This document shows positions 32,188 through 43,101 of a stretch of 64,000 bases of DNA, in pieces. Origin of the DNA: Acipenser ruthenus (taxonomy: Eukaryota > Chordata > Actinopteri > Acipenseriformes > Acipenseridae). Position numbers and translations under genes: made by a program. Within the stretch, counting starts at the first letter, position 1. Each line of letters begins with the position of its first letter. The notes beneath the pieces are model-generated. The model did not search any database and was not told where the DNA came from. It was given only the letters and a program-made list of their open reading frames with translations. The DNA lies in the NCBI RefSeq assembly GCF_902713425.1, contig NC_081217.1, positions 12,916,589-12,980,588 of the forward strand. Reading direction: 5' to 3'.

Positions 32188-32775
32188 GTGAGGGAAGGGA
32201 ACCAGAAAGGTTATAGTTAGAGGTGAAGGGAGCACTATGGGGGCCTGCTGGACGCCCATAGTGGCCAAAGAGATCACTGCAGGGGCCTGCTGGACACCTG
32301 CAGTGAGGGAAGGGAACCAGAAAGGTTATAGTTAGAGGTGAAGGGAGCACTATGGGGGCCTGCTGGACGCCCATAGTGGCCAAAGAGGTCACTGCAGGGG
32401 CCTGCTGGACGCCTGCAGTGAGGGAAGGGAACCAGAAAGGTTATAGTTAGAGGTGAAGGGAGCACTATGGGGGCCTGCTGGACGCCCATAGTGGCCAAAG
32501 AGGTCATTGCAGGGGCCTGCTGGATGCCTGCAGTGAGGGAAGGGAACCAGAAAGGTTATAGTTGGAGGTGAAGGGAGCACTATGGGGGCCTGCTGGACGC
32601 CCATAGTGGCCAAAGAGGTCATTGCAGGGGCCTGCTGGACGCCTGCAGTGAGGGAAGGGAACCAGAAAGGTTATATTTGGAGGTGAAGGGAGCACTATGG
32701 GGGCCTGCTGGACGCCCATAGTGGCCAAAGAGATCACTGCAGGGGCCTGCTGGACGCCTGCAGTGATGAGGGGGT
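32188..32775. repeat. 115-bp minisatellite with two hairpins per unit
   Basis: About five tandem units of 115 bp (starts near 32188, 32303, 32418, 32533 and 32648). Each unit has two perfect inverted repeats, CACTATGGG/CCCATAGTG and CACTGCAGG/CCTGCAGTG, each with the same 13-base loop GGCCTGCTGGACG (one loop base varies), then a spacer GAAGGGAACCAGAAAGGTTA. Further single units lie at about 30490-30760 and 32938-33030. Frames through it are not genes. Confidence 0.93.
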
Positions 32776-33063
32776 GTAACCAGAAAGGTTACAGATGCAT
32801 ATTATACAACAGTGGCGGGTGTCGAAACCCCCAGGATAGATCGCGGGAGCAGCCGCTCCTAACTGTAAAAACAATCTCTGGAAACAAATGCTCAAAACTG
32901 CTGAAGCGCAGAAAGAAAAGCATTTCACAGAGAAAGGATCACTATGAGGGCCTGCTGGACGCCCATAGTGGCCAAAGAGGTCACTGCAGGGGCCTGCTGG
33001 ACGCCTGCAGTGAGGGGAGGTAACCTGAAAGGTTAGAGTTGGAGCCAGAATGCTCAGGAACTG

Positions 33064-33687
33064 CTAAATGAGCCTTTGATTGACAGGTGCGATGGTCCTA
33101 CTTTCGGATTTTTCCGGTAGCAGAAGCGCTTCGTGGAGATGCAGTCGGTGCGGGCGAGGTGTTTCAAGTCCGCTTATAATACGCGGAAATTGGGCTAGCT
33201 TCTTGAGTCGCGGGTTGGAATTTGTAAAAACACCCATACTGACATGGGTTGGGCTTGTTTTGTCGTGATACTTGGTAACACTGGGTAAAGCAACGATCAG
33301 TGCTGACGTCATAGCGCCTGCGACGGGAAGGATGAAATAAAGTAAACAGATTCTCCTTACGTACTGTAGATTTGAATGGGATGTTGTTGCTACGAAGATA
33401 AAGCTGGAGCCGGGAGATCGTCCAGTCTCTGATGTCAGGAGTTGCGGAGGAACGAGTGGCCAGGCGGGAGCCACAGCAGACAGGAGAAGCTGACATCTGG
33501 GCAGAGAAGTTTGGAGTGGTAATACCGCCGACCGAAGTTGTGGTGGAGTTGGCCCGGGAAGGGCTGGTTGAACTGGTTGCGTGGATCTCGGCTCCGGGGA
33601 AACAGCAAACAGATCGTCATCCGTCGAAACGGAATAATCCAGAATGCAGACCATGATGCGTGCATGTACGATGAAATCAAAACGCAA
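33064..33687 (-). pseudogene. Ngaro gag-like N-terminal region (fossil)
   Basis: Just inside half A at the Ngaro 5' end, minus-strand frames include RDWTISRLQLYLRSNNIPF, which resembles the SAP-like helix-extension motif found at the start of many Ngaro first ORFs, and Pro-rich text. Identification rests mainly on position; broken. Confidence 0.5.
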
Positions 33688-34170
33688 CTGAGAGATAAGT
33701 GAAGAGGGTATTTATAGTGCTAACAATTTAAATTAGCTAATATGTAAATTGAATGATTCAATTTGGTGATGCCGAGATTGGTGTCTGACCCTCCTCCCGA
33801 ACTTTAATTATAAATTTCATTTATGTAAGCGTATTGGTATGAAACCAATCGCAATTAATGCGATCCGTGTTTTCAGTCAGTTTGATAGTTTTAATCATTC
33901 ATCGAAAAAGCAGCAGTGCTTTGCAACTGTAGTTCATCTTTCTTACGTTTTGGTAAGATACCCACACAGAATGTGTCCGCTTCCTCCAGCCCCCTAAGGA
34001 ACACTGGAGCGATCATCAATAACAGTGAGCAGTTGGTCAAAAAAAACACTCGCTGTCTTCTTCACGCTCAAAAACGAACACTCTCACTCTTCCTGGTGGG
34101 TAGCGAGCCCAAACACTTTCAAAACGCATTTCGCTAGCAAATCACTATAGAAACAATCCCTGAAAGTATT

Positions 34171-34290
34171 GTTCCCTTTCAAGTCGAAAATAACCATCAA
34201 GGTATGGGACATTGCCGTCAGGCAGTAGGGATTGGCTGAGCTTTATGTCAAAGCTGCCGAGAGTCACTTCCTCTTTTGCCTTCAGCATCA
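34171..34290 (+). repeat. Left inverted terminal repeat of DIRS copy C
   Basis: GTTCCCTTTCAAGTCGAAAA onward, shorter than in copy B but complementary to the right repeat at 39607-39812. Confidence 0.88.
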
Positions 34291-34427
34291 GTAGCGGTAG
34301 GACTTAGAGCTATTTAACTGACTGTACTCACTAAAGCTTAGGCTTGAGAAGCTGGTTTATCCCCTTCTCCGAGTTTATTTCAGTTATACTCTCCGGAGTT
34401 ATTATTGTTTATTATTATTGTTATTGT

Positions 34428-34690
34428 CGACGCCTCGACGCGCGCACCCTCGACGCTCGACGCACGCACCTCGGTGCTCGACGCTTCGGCGCTCGGTGCT
34501 CGACGCACGCACCCTCGACGCTCGACGCACGCACCTCGGCGCTTGACGCGGCGGCGCTTGACGCACGCACTTCAGGTGCTCGACGCTTGGTGTCCGACGC
34601 TTAGGCGTTCGACGCGCGCACCTCGGCGTTCGACGCGACAGTGCGCGACGCACACTCTTTGGTGCTTGACGTCAATACTAGACGCTTCGG
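34428..34690 (+). repeat. GC-rich minisatellite in DIRS copy C leader
   Basis: Short array of GACGCTCGACGCACGCACCT-like units directly upstream of the gag-like ATG at 34700. Confidence 0.88.
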
Positions 34691-34699
34691 CGTTCTACT

Positions 34700-36367
34700 A
34701 TGTCTGGTTTCCACCGTTGCGTGACCTGTCAGGCCAAGTTGCCTGCCAGCGACCCTCATGAAGACTGCGTTGCATGCTTGGGGCCGGACCATGCCGCATC
34801 TGCCCTGGCAGATAGGGCATACTGCCAGCTATGTGCGGGGTTTCAGACACGCACCCTTCGCCAGAGAGCGAGGAAGGCAGTTGGAGGTCGTTCCCCATCC
34901 TCGGGCTCGTCCCACACCGTCTCGGCCCCACCGTTATCGGTTGTGTCGCTGCCGGCGACGTCTCAGCTCCCTCTGAGCCCATCTTCCCAGCTTACAGCTG
35001 GTCAGAGATCTCCAGCCAGGCGTGCTCGGGAACGTTCCCGCAGTCCCTCCTCTCGCGGGGCTCGCCCCCGTCGGGAGTCTCGATCCAGGTCTCGATCGCC
35101 TCGCCGGAGAAGGCACTCTCGCTCCCCTCGGAGGGGTAGGCGTTACCAGGACACATCTGGGGTGGCTGAGCTCACCTAAAAGATGTCACAATTTATGGAG
35201 CTCATGATGGGACAACAATCCCTCCTTATGACCCTAGCAAATGTGGCGCCTCGGGCCCCAGAGCTAATAACCGGACCCAGCACTAGTCAGCTGACGGTTC
35301 CTCCACCAGTGCCCCAGGAAGTAGAGTGGGACGCCGATGCTGTCTCAAGGGACGCATCTGATGCAGACCCGCTCTTTGAGGACACAGAGCCTGAGGTGGC
35401 ATCCCAGCACTCTGGGCAGGACGACCCTGAAGTGCTGGATACTAATGACCCTGTCTGGTCAGTGGTGGAGAGGGCAGCCCGTCACTTAGGCGTGGACTGG
35501 CCTGCGTCAGAGCCAACACAACGCTCTTTATTTGAGTTGCCATCGGCTCCGTCCCTTCAGTCCAGGATGCTCCCGGCATTCCCGGATTTTATTAAGGAGG
35601 TGCAGTCCACCTGGGGAGCCCCGGCCTCCGCCCTGGCGACTTCTCGCAAGGCTTCGGCTTTTACCATGCACGGGGCGAGCGAAGCTGGATTAGGGCTGGC
35701 TAAGGACCCTTCCTGCCCTAAAAGGCAGTGTAGGACTACGGAGGCCCATCTGAAAAAGGGTTATGCCGCGGCTACGGAGGCAGTTAGGCTGTCTAATGTG
35801 GCCAGCCTCCTGACAGTCTACCAGGCGGCGCTGATCCGCGATCTGCCTGAGTCCCCATCTGTCGGACTTAGGACCGAGCTGGGTGCAGTTGCGCAGCTTT
35901 TGGTTAAGCTGGCTCAGCTGAATGCGCGAGCACAGGGCAGGAGCATTGCTTCCCTTGTGGTGGCAAGGAGACAGCTCTGGCTCTCTCAGGCCAGGGTACA
36001 GGAGCCTGATAAGGCCCCTTTGCTAGATGCTCCTATATCCCCGGGGCACACGTTTGGCCCAGCGGTGGAGGAGATGCTGCAACGCTCCGTCAAGGCGCGT
36101 GAGGCATCGCAGCAGTTGGCTAAGATGTGGCCAAGCAAGCCTTTCCAGCCAAGGCGGCCGCAGGAGCGCCAATGGCGCAGGGCGCCGCCGCAGCAGCAAG
36201 CGCACCCACAAGGCAGTAAAACCGCCCCTTTGAGGGTTTCAGCACGCAGCCAACCCGCGTTTGCAAGACCGCAGCGCAGAGGGTGGCGCCCCAGAGGAGG
36301 TAGCAGACCACGCCCTCGTGGCTCTGGTCAGGCCCCTCGTGAGCGAGCGCAGCCTAAGCAGCCCTGA
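34700..36367 (+). pseudogene. DIRS copy C gag-like region (fossil)
   Basis: Begins MSGFHRCVTCQAKLPASDPH like copy B, with the same Cys/His cluster, RS-rich tract (ESRSRSRSPRRRRHSRSP), LAP2-alpha-like helical domain and basic tail. Broken. Confidence 0.88.
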
Positions 36368-36379
36368 GAAACCCCGGCA

Positions 36380-38274
36380 GCCATTAACCCACCCCTACAC
36401 TGTTCCACAGCTTCTGTTCTGGCAACAATGCACCAACGACATCTGGGTGCGCAAGACTATATTCACCGGGTACACCCTTCAATTCCGGTTAAAACCCCCC
36501 CTTCAGGGGAGTGGTGGTAACTGCAGTGAAGGACTCGGTTCAGTCCTCAGCTCTAAATGCAGAAATACAGGCATTGCTCAAGCGTGCCATTCAACTAGTA
36601 GACCCTGCTCTGACCGACCAGGGGTTCTACTCCAAGTACTTCCTAGTGCCAAAAAAGGACGGCGGGCTCCGCCCTATTTTAGATCTGCGACTACTGAACA
36701 AATACCTACAGGTGTTGTCGTTCAAGATGCTTACGCACAGGCACATTGTCCAGTCTGTCCGGCAGGGCGACTGGTTTACCACCGTAGACCTCACAGATGC
36801 ATACTTTCACGTTCCCATCTGTCCGGGTCACAGGAAGTACCTACGTTTCGCATTTCAGAGCAGGGTCTACGAGTTTTGTGTCCTGCCATTCGGCCTGTCT
36901 CTAGCTCCTCGAACCTTTTCGAAGTGTATGGACGCCATTTTAGCCCCCTTGCGGGTTCAAGGCATCCGACTGCTTAACTATCTGGACGACTGGCTCGTCT
37001 GCGCGCAGTCAAAGGAGCAGTTGGCACAGCACACAGTGATGGTTACAGACCATCTTCAGCGGCTAGGTCTGAAGGTCAATTCAGAAAAGAGCCGCCTCGT
37101 GCCGAGCCAACAGACCGAATTCTTGGGTCTGCATCTGGACTCTGTGTCCATGGAAGCAACCCTGTCGACACAAAGAGTTGCCTCACTGGACCGGTGTCTC
37201 TCCCTATTCAGGTTGAGAGAAACAGTCAGCATGGAGCTGTGTCAGCGCATGCTGGGGTTGATGGCTGCCGCCTCGCAAGCCCTTCCTTTGGGCTTACTAC
37301 ACCAGAGACCTCGGCAGGCCTGGTTCAATGCCTTCGCGTTGCATCCGCGGAGAGACAAACAACGCAGGTTGAGGGTATCCCGAACCTGCTGGGAAGCACT
37401 GCGCTGGTGGAAAGTTCCGTCGAACATCCGCCAGGGCGTACACTTGGGTCCCATCTTCCGAAGGGAGGTTATTACGACCGACGCTTCCAACCAAGGTTGG
37501 GGAGCAGTCTGGAACAGGTCGGGGACTTGCGGAGTGTGGTCAGGACCCTGGAGGTCGGCCCACATCAATGCTCTGGAACTCAGAGCGGTGGACCTTGCCC
37601 TGCGGCACTTCTTGCCAGTGCTTCTAGGCAAGCACGTGTTAGTGCGGTCAGACAACACCACGGTAGTGGCGTATATCAACCGCCAGGGCGGCTTGCGGTC
37701 CCCCGGTCTTCAGCGGTTGGTAACACGGCTGTTGCTTTGGGCTCAACCGCGTTTAGCCTCTCTGCGGGCGGTTCACCTACCGGGCAGAGTCAATTACGCA
37801 GCGGATCTCCTGTCCAGACGAGATCCTCTTGCAGGCGAATGGCGTCTTCACCCTCGGGTGGTATAGCGCATTTGGGACTGGTTCAGCACAGCGCAAGTCG
37901 ATCTCTTCGCTTCGCGAGAGACCACGCACTGCCCCCTATAGTTCTCGGTGAAGGACCTCGACAGCCCCCTAGGAGTCGATGCACTGGCTCACGAATGGCT
38001 GCCAGGGCTCTTGTACGCATTTCCACCGATTTCGATGCTCCCCGCCTTCTTGGAGAAGGTCAGGGTAGAGCAAGCGACAGTGATCCTGATTGCTCCTCGG
38101 TGGCCTCGGAGGATATGGTTCCCGAGTCTAGTGCAGTTGTTGCACGGTCGCCCGAGGGAGCTCCCTCTGCGAGCGGACCTGTTGTCCCAAGCCCAAGGAG
38201 GGCTATGGCATCCGAACCCCAAGCTCATGCAGCTATGGGCTTGGCCCCTGAGCGGGAGCGCCTGTCAGCCTTAG
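36380..38274 (+). pseudogene. DIRS copy C RT / RNase H / methyltransferase-like region (fossil)
   Basis: RT motifs DGGLRPILDLRLLNKY, FTTVDLTDAYFHVPI and LNYLDDW, RNase H ITTDASNQGWGAVWN, and part of the methyltransferase-like domain are clear. Broken. Confidence 0.9.
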
Positions 38275-39314
38275 GGCTTTCGACGGCAGTTATATCCACC
38301 ATTCAGAGTGCGAGAGCGCCCTCTACTCAGTCGCAATATGCGTATAAGTGGCAATTGTTTCAGAGTTGGTGTCTGGCTGAGGGCCATGACCCGGTCTCCT
38401 GCCCTATGGCAGTGATATTACAGTTTCTGCAGAAGCTGTTAGATGAGGGTAAGTCTCCCTCTACACTTAAAGTGTGTTTGGCCGCTATTTCGGCTTGCCA
38501 TGTACGCATTGACGGGTTATCACCTGGTTGCCATTTCCTGGCATCTCAGTTCCTAAAGGGCGCAAGACGCTTGCGGCCTCCAAGGTCGACCAGTTTACCG
38601 TCATGGAGCCTTGATGTGGTGCTAGAAGCCCTTACCAAGGCACCGTTCGAGCCTCTCCACAGTGTGGATATGAAGTTTGTGTCTATTAAGACTGCGTTTT
38701 TGCTGTCAGTGGTATCAGCAAAGCGTGTGGGCGAGTTACATGCACTCTCGGTGCATCCATCATGTACTCGTTTCGCAGGAGACGGTTCTAAGGTCTCCAT
38801 GCGTCCAAATCCGGCCTTTTTACCCAAGGTCATATCCCCATTTCACATGAACCAACCAGTCGAGTTGATGGCGTTCCATCCTCCTCCTTTTTCTTCCCCA
38901 GAAGAAGAGCGGTTACACATGATCTGCCCTGTGCGGGCATTGAGGTGTTATATTGATCGCACAAGGACTGTGAGGCAAACAGAACAGCTGTTCATATGCC
39001 ATGGTTCTAGAACTTTGGGTCAGCCGTTGTCTAAGCAACGCCTTTCTCATTGGATAGTGGATGCTATTCAGTTAGCATATGATTCTATGGGCCTTCCGCC
39101 ACCAGGGCAGTTGAAGGCACATTCCACTAGGGGTATGGCAACATCCTGGGCCCTCTTTAGAGGGGTGCCGATGTCTGACATTTGCGCTGCAGCCAGTTGG
39201 GTTACACTGCATACATTTACGAGGTTCTACCGTTTAAATGTACTGGAATCCTCTGCTCCGTCATTTGGAGCATCTGTGTTGCACTCTATGATGCCTCAGG
39301 TTGCGGACGTCTAG
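37840..39314 (+). pseudogene. DIRS copy C tyrosine recombinase region
   Basis: Carries the same conserved residues as copy B: SAKRVGELHAL, HSTRGMATSWALF, AASW and FYRLN. This region reads open, but it belongs to a broken element. Confidence 0.9.
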
Positions 39315-39487
39315 AGTGGTTGACAATATGGTGTGACTATTCCACCTTGGGACAGGTGTCATTGCGAGCATAGACGCTGAGGCGCAGCTCCGCATATGTG
39401 TAGATGTACTGCCTACGCAGTTGCATTATGACGTAAGGCTGTCCTACTGCCGAGATCCTCCCTCGCGACGGCTTGGGTACACTGTTC

Positions 39488-39575
39488 CCATACCTTGATG
39501 GTTATTTTCGACTTGAAAGGGAACGATAGGTTGCGGATGCAACCCCGGTTCCCTGAAAGAGAAAATAACCATCAA
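39488..39575 (+). repeat. Internal complementary region of DIRS copy C
   Basis: Same head-to-head copy of the two element ends as at 22341-22429. Confidence 0.88.
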
Positions 39576-39606
39576 CCCGCGAGGTCGCTCTGGAGGCCTT
39601 CACGGC

Positions 39607-39812
39607 CTGAAGGGCAAAAGAGGAAGTGACTCTCCGCACGCTGCGTATAGTAAGCTCCCAGGGGGGCTGGCTTACACGGCAGCTTGCGCGGAGGCCTATC
39701 GGCAGCTTTGACATAAAGCTCAGCCAATCCCTACTGCCTGACGGCAATGTCCCATACCTTGATGGTTATTTTCTCTTTCAGGGAACCGGGGTTGCATCCG
39801 CAACCTATCGTT
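39607..39812 (+). repeat. Right inverted terminal repeat of DIRS copy C
   Basis: From CTGAAGGGCAAAAGAGGAAG to CCTATCGTT; pairs with 34171-34290 and matches the right repeats of copies A and B. Confidence 0.9.
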
Positions 39813-40167
39813 TTATGGGCAAGTGGCCGACCGTCTCCCTCCAACTCTGAGTGGCACCGGTAGCTGTGCCGGTGACAAATAAACAGGAGCACTTTCATAT
39901 AATGCAATTGCTGTAGCCCATTGAGGTGTTACAATAACATTTCAAACTCATTCCAGACTGCAGGCGGTTAAAAGCTTAATTGGGTTCAAGTTAAAGTACG
40001 AGCCAGTTGCCTCATTTGCATTGCCTGCCTTCCTCCTTTGCACTGTGACGTCTATCAAATGTGTGCTTAAAATCTGAATATGATTCCCATTTGAATCGTA
40101 AATATTTGGTTTCCATTTTAGCTATATGCATACACACTGTTCTGTTGAGCTCCCAGGGTGTTATCTA

Positions 40168-40240
40168 ATAAAACACCATAATCGCTGAGCACGTTCGACT
40201 GATAACCGAAATGTTGGTATTTCAAGCCCACGCAAGGATG
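40168..40240 (+). pseudogene. tRNA-Asn relic
   Basis: Slightly less decayed than in units 1-3 (GTTCGACTGATAACCGAA keeps the anticodon arm length), but the anticodon position reads GAT and the acceptor ends do not pair. Confidence 0.7.
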
Positions 40241-40380
40241 ATGCTTTTTGCATTTCTTAATCGCATTAGAAAATGGCACTATAATAAGTTTTTATTTCCT
40301 CCAATTACACTGAAGAAAAAATGTGCTGTTTTTCTAATTCAAAAAAATAATTAAGAAAAAAAACCTAGTCGTGCTGTTTG

Positions 40381-40448
40381 CAAAAACCCGGTATAGAAGC
40401 AGGGACCTTTACAGGCTAACGCTCTCCCAACTAAGCTATTTCAGATTG
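40381..40448 (-). pseudogene. tRNA-Phe relic
   Basis: The minus strand reads TGAAATAGCTTAGTTGGGAG and AGCGTTAGCCTGTAAAGGTC, a Phe tRNA that has lost much of the anticodon arm; GGTTCGATCC of box B is changed to GCTTCTATACC. A sister copy lies at 60357-60424. Confidence 0.75.
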
Positions 40449-41232
40449 ACACGATTTTGTTATCGAGACAGCATTCTTTTCGTCAATTGCCTTTTTGTCA
40501 AGCCAGTAAACCTGCATGTAATGAGAAACGTTCAACAGTTCGGAAACATCACAATATAATCAAATGCTTTTACAAATGTGTTTCCAAACTGTTAGTTTTT
40601 CTCCCAAATGCGGTTCTCAAAAAATGGTTTGGCCTACTTTTTATTATTAGTATTACTTTTTCCAGAGTAAGAGCAAAAGGCAAACATCCAGGAAATAGTT
40701 CAACACTGCTACAGCGCATGAATTGTCTCAACAAACGTTTAGCTCTAAAACGTGTACATTAAAAGTCTAATAACATCTTTAACACAATCATCTGTGTTCC
40801 AATAGCGGTTAATCCACATGGTGATCAATAAAGTGAATGCTGGCTTTGTTCACATATTAGCAAGACGTTTTCAGGATTCACGCATATTCTCAAAAAGCAC
40901 ACTAGAATATGGTAATGAAAGGACAGGAAAAATACTGGTTTATTGGCTCTGGTCTTGTCTCATCACCTTGATTACTGTCTGTAAGAAAGTGGCATTAATC
41001 AAAAACCTAATTATGTAAGGTTACTAATGCGCAAATACGCAACATATTTAAACTTCTTCATAGTCTTAAATCTTCCCACATGAATTTCAAATACTTACTG
41101 ACAATTACGGCCCTTTCCCAATGTAACACTCGGCTGTGTTTGAACACCATCGATGGCTTGGATATGTAGTATTAAACCACAATACTATTGTTCCCACTTT
41201 CTTTAGTACTACCAAATGAGCTTTTCGTGTCA

Positions 41233-41305
41233 GCCCTTGTGGCTTCATGGATACGGCACTAGCCTCTTAAGCCAGGGATTGTGGGTTCGAGTCGCATCTG
41301 GTGTG
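41233..41305 (+). pseudogene. tRNA-Arg-type relic with anticodon CTT
   Basis: Arg(CCT)-type body (GCCCTTGTGGCTTCATGGAT), but the anticodon loop reads CTCTTAA (anticodon CTT), the T stem is mismatched (GTGGG/CGCAT) and the 3' acceptor is altered. Confidence 0.72.
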
Positions 41306-41318
41306 TGTTTTTGTTATA

Positions 41319-41559
41319 GCAGGCTGTGTGGTCTAGTGGTTATAGAAAAAAAAAAGGCTTGTAACCAGGTGGTCCGCCGGTTCAATTCCCACCTTAGCCA
41401 CTGACTTATTGTGTGACCCTGAGCAAGTCACTTAACGTCCTTGTGCTCCGTCTTTCGGGCGAGATGTAACTGTAAGTGACTCTGCAGCTGATGCATAGTT
41501 CACACACCCTCGTCTCTGTAAGTCGCCTTGGATAAAGGCGTCTGCTAAAAAAATGAAAA
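41319..41559 (+). mobile_element. tRNA-derived SINE with L2-type tail
   Basis: The head has A box TGTGGTCTAGTGGTTATAG and B box GGTTCAATTCC, the body GTGACCCTGAGCAAGTCACT, and the tail CGCCTTGGATAAAGGCGTCTG followed by an A-rich end. This tail is shared by many fish SINEs mobilised by L2-type LINEs. It lies between GTTATA and GAACATAATT, which are nearly joined in unit 3 (25800-25817). The inverted unit has the same insertion at 59267-59491. Confidence 0.88.
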
Positions 41560-41982
41560 TGAACATAATTATGGTATGTTTTATTGGCATGTGATATTTT
41601 GTAGATCTTGTTATCTGCTAATTCCGCTCACGCTAGCCAGAACATGCTCGAGTGCTCTGGCAGCAGCCATGAAGCAAGTCCGTTTTTCAGTTGAAATAAA
41701 TAACTACTTTGTTTTTGTGTACGGGGGTGTTTTGAAAATATCTTTTAAATAGCTACGTATTTTGAAATAAAGATGTATTCATTATTATGAACATTAACAG
41801 AAAGTATATTGTATTTACATTTCCCACGTCTGCTTGCCTTGTACAAATCGGACAGAGTTTCAACAAAGGCATTTGACTTTGGTTCATTAGTTAGCCTATA
41901 CTGCCATCTACAGCATTACATTGGTTGTCGTTTAATTCTTTTGACTTCTTTGGGATTTTCTCACAAACAACTGTGCGAGCAT

Positions 41983-42064
41983 GTAGTCGTGGCCGAGTGG
42001 TGAAGGCGATGGACTAGAAATCTATTGCGGTTTCCCAGCGCAGGTTTGAGTCCTGCCGACTAGG
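41983..42064 (+). tRNA. tRNA-Ser(AGA), probably decayed
   Basis: Anticodon AGA in loop CTAGAAA and overall Ser shape, but the anticodon stem (ATGGA/TCTAT), B box (GGTTTGAGTCC) and 3' end (GACTAGG) are off consensus. Confidence 0.78.
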
Positions 42065-42230
42065 TAAGCTTTGTTTTTAATTGTATGTGTTCATTGTTAA
42101 TATATGTTTAAAGCTGAGGAAGTCTGAAATATTACTGGTTGTACTTCATACCGCTGCGGTTCATTTTGTTAAAGAATGTTCATTTTGGCACAATTACAAA
42201 TGCTGTGGTTTCTTTAAAGAAGAAAAGTCA

Positions 42231-42304
42231 TGGTCCATACGGGGATCGAACCCGCGACCTTGGCCTTAGTAGCACCACGCTCTAACCGACTGAGCTAACC
42301 GGCC
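42231..42304 (-). tRNA. tRNA-Ile body with anticodon ACT
   Basis: Minus strand matches Ile(AAT) in acceptor, D and T arms (GGCCGGTTAGCTCAGTCGGT, GCGGGTTCGATCCCCGT), but the anticodon loop reads CTACTAA, giving ACT in place of AAT. Confidence 0.8.
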
Positions 42305-42599
42305 ACACACGCAAAGCTTGTTACTAGAACCCGAGGAAAATTAGTCCTGCGGACATTATGCTTGTTCTACCAAGATGTAATGTTAAACTGAACAATAACA
42401 CATTCAAAGTACTGGAAAGGCATAATTAGAGGCCTCATCATAATGAGGCAGTTTAAAAGTGTGAAGTATGTGGTGAGGTGAAGGCTTGCGGTGACATTCT
42501 CTCATTTAACGACCTTGTGATTTGAACACTAACAAGAAAAACAAATCAAATTACCAAGCATTCGGTGGACGTTTTAAGAAATAAATGAACAAACAGATT

Positions 42600-42681
42600 T
42601 GTCAGAAGTGGGATTCGAACCCACGCCTCCAGAGAGACTGCGACCTGAACGCAGCGCCTTAGACCGCTCGGCCATCCTGAC
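42600..42681 (-). tRNA. tRNA-Leu(CAG)
   Basis: Best Leu copy: GTCAGGATGGCCGAGCGG, anticodon stem CTGCG/CGCAG around TTCAGGT (CAG), variable arm TCTCTCTGGAGG, GGGTTCGAATCCCAC, TTCTGAC plus A. Near the vertebrate consensus and likely functional. Confidence 0.93.
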
Positions 42682-43101
42682 TTACCCCGACAACTCTGCA
42701 CAACACTGCAGTACACTGCTGAACCTCCAATGTCTGACGCTGCAGTAAATCACCTGGTGTGTGCGTGAACTTATTTTTCTGTTTCTATTAAGGAGGGCGA
42801 CCTGTTTCGTCGCATTCTATATGGGATCACAAGGACACTCCTCTTACAGAAAGGAAATATACGGCAAATAGAGCGATCGCTTCACGTTTAGAAACCAATC
42901 AGAACAGTCTGCTAGCAAATTAACTTCATGAAAAAAAAAACACACAGGCATTACATAAATGTTACAGATATGTTTCGTAGACAAAAAAGTTGGAACATAA
43001 TTGAGTACATTTCTAAACAATCCGCCAGTAACAGACATTATCTCAAAGCGCTATCATTTCTTTTCAGCTCTTATGAAAGACAAGTATGCTTGCGCATTAT
43101 A

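Larger units (their letters stand above)
27896..33822 (-). mobile_element. Ngaro-type tyrosine-recombinase retrotransposon with split direct repeats
   Basis: The insertion separates CTGTT (27891-27895) from ATGTAAGCG (33823-33831), which are contiguous in unit 2 at 24171-24184, so there is no target duplication. On the minus strand the order is half A (33822-33667), coding region, half B (28457-28282), half A again (28281-28126), a 54-bp linker, half B again (28071-27896): the A-ORFs-B-A-B pattern that defines Ngaro. Gag-like, RNase H and recombinase traces lie between. It is heavily broken, with many interruptions, holds a nested LINE fragment and a minisatellite, and is an old copy. Confidence 0.9.
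34171..39812 (+). mobile_element. DIRS-type retrotransposon copy C
   Basis: About 5.6 kb bounded by GTT at 34171-34173 and 39810-39812. The empty site in unit 2 (24515-24535: CTGAAAGTATTGTTTTATGG) has a single GTT. It has the same parts in the same order as copy B but a much shorter leader and minisatellite. Broken, with roughly three or four interruptions. Confidence 0.94.
24860..40141 (+). repeat. tDNA repeat unit 3 (interrupted by Ngaro and DIRS copy C)
   Basis: Best-kept unit: Arg, Ser, Ile and Leu tRNA genes are near consensus. The Ngaro element (27896-33822) lies just beyond the Penelope fragment and DIRS copy C (34171-39812) in the end spacer. Gene-free stretches 24960-25717, 25792-26228, 26550-26837, 26919-27339, 33823-34170 and 39813-40141 are shared spacer. 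Length without insertions is about 3.7 kb. Confidence 0.88.

Noticed and set aside
32174-32737. Repeated 72-77 residue frames on the minus strand
   Set aside because: They are translations of the 115-bp hairpin minisatellite.
41319-41400. Functional tRNA gene with A and B boxes
   Set aside because: The segment is the head of a SINE: it is followed by the SINE body and L2-type tail, and its arms do not fold as a tRNA.
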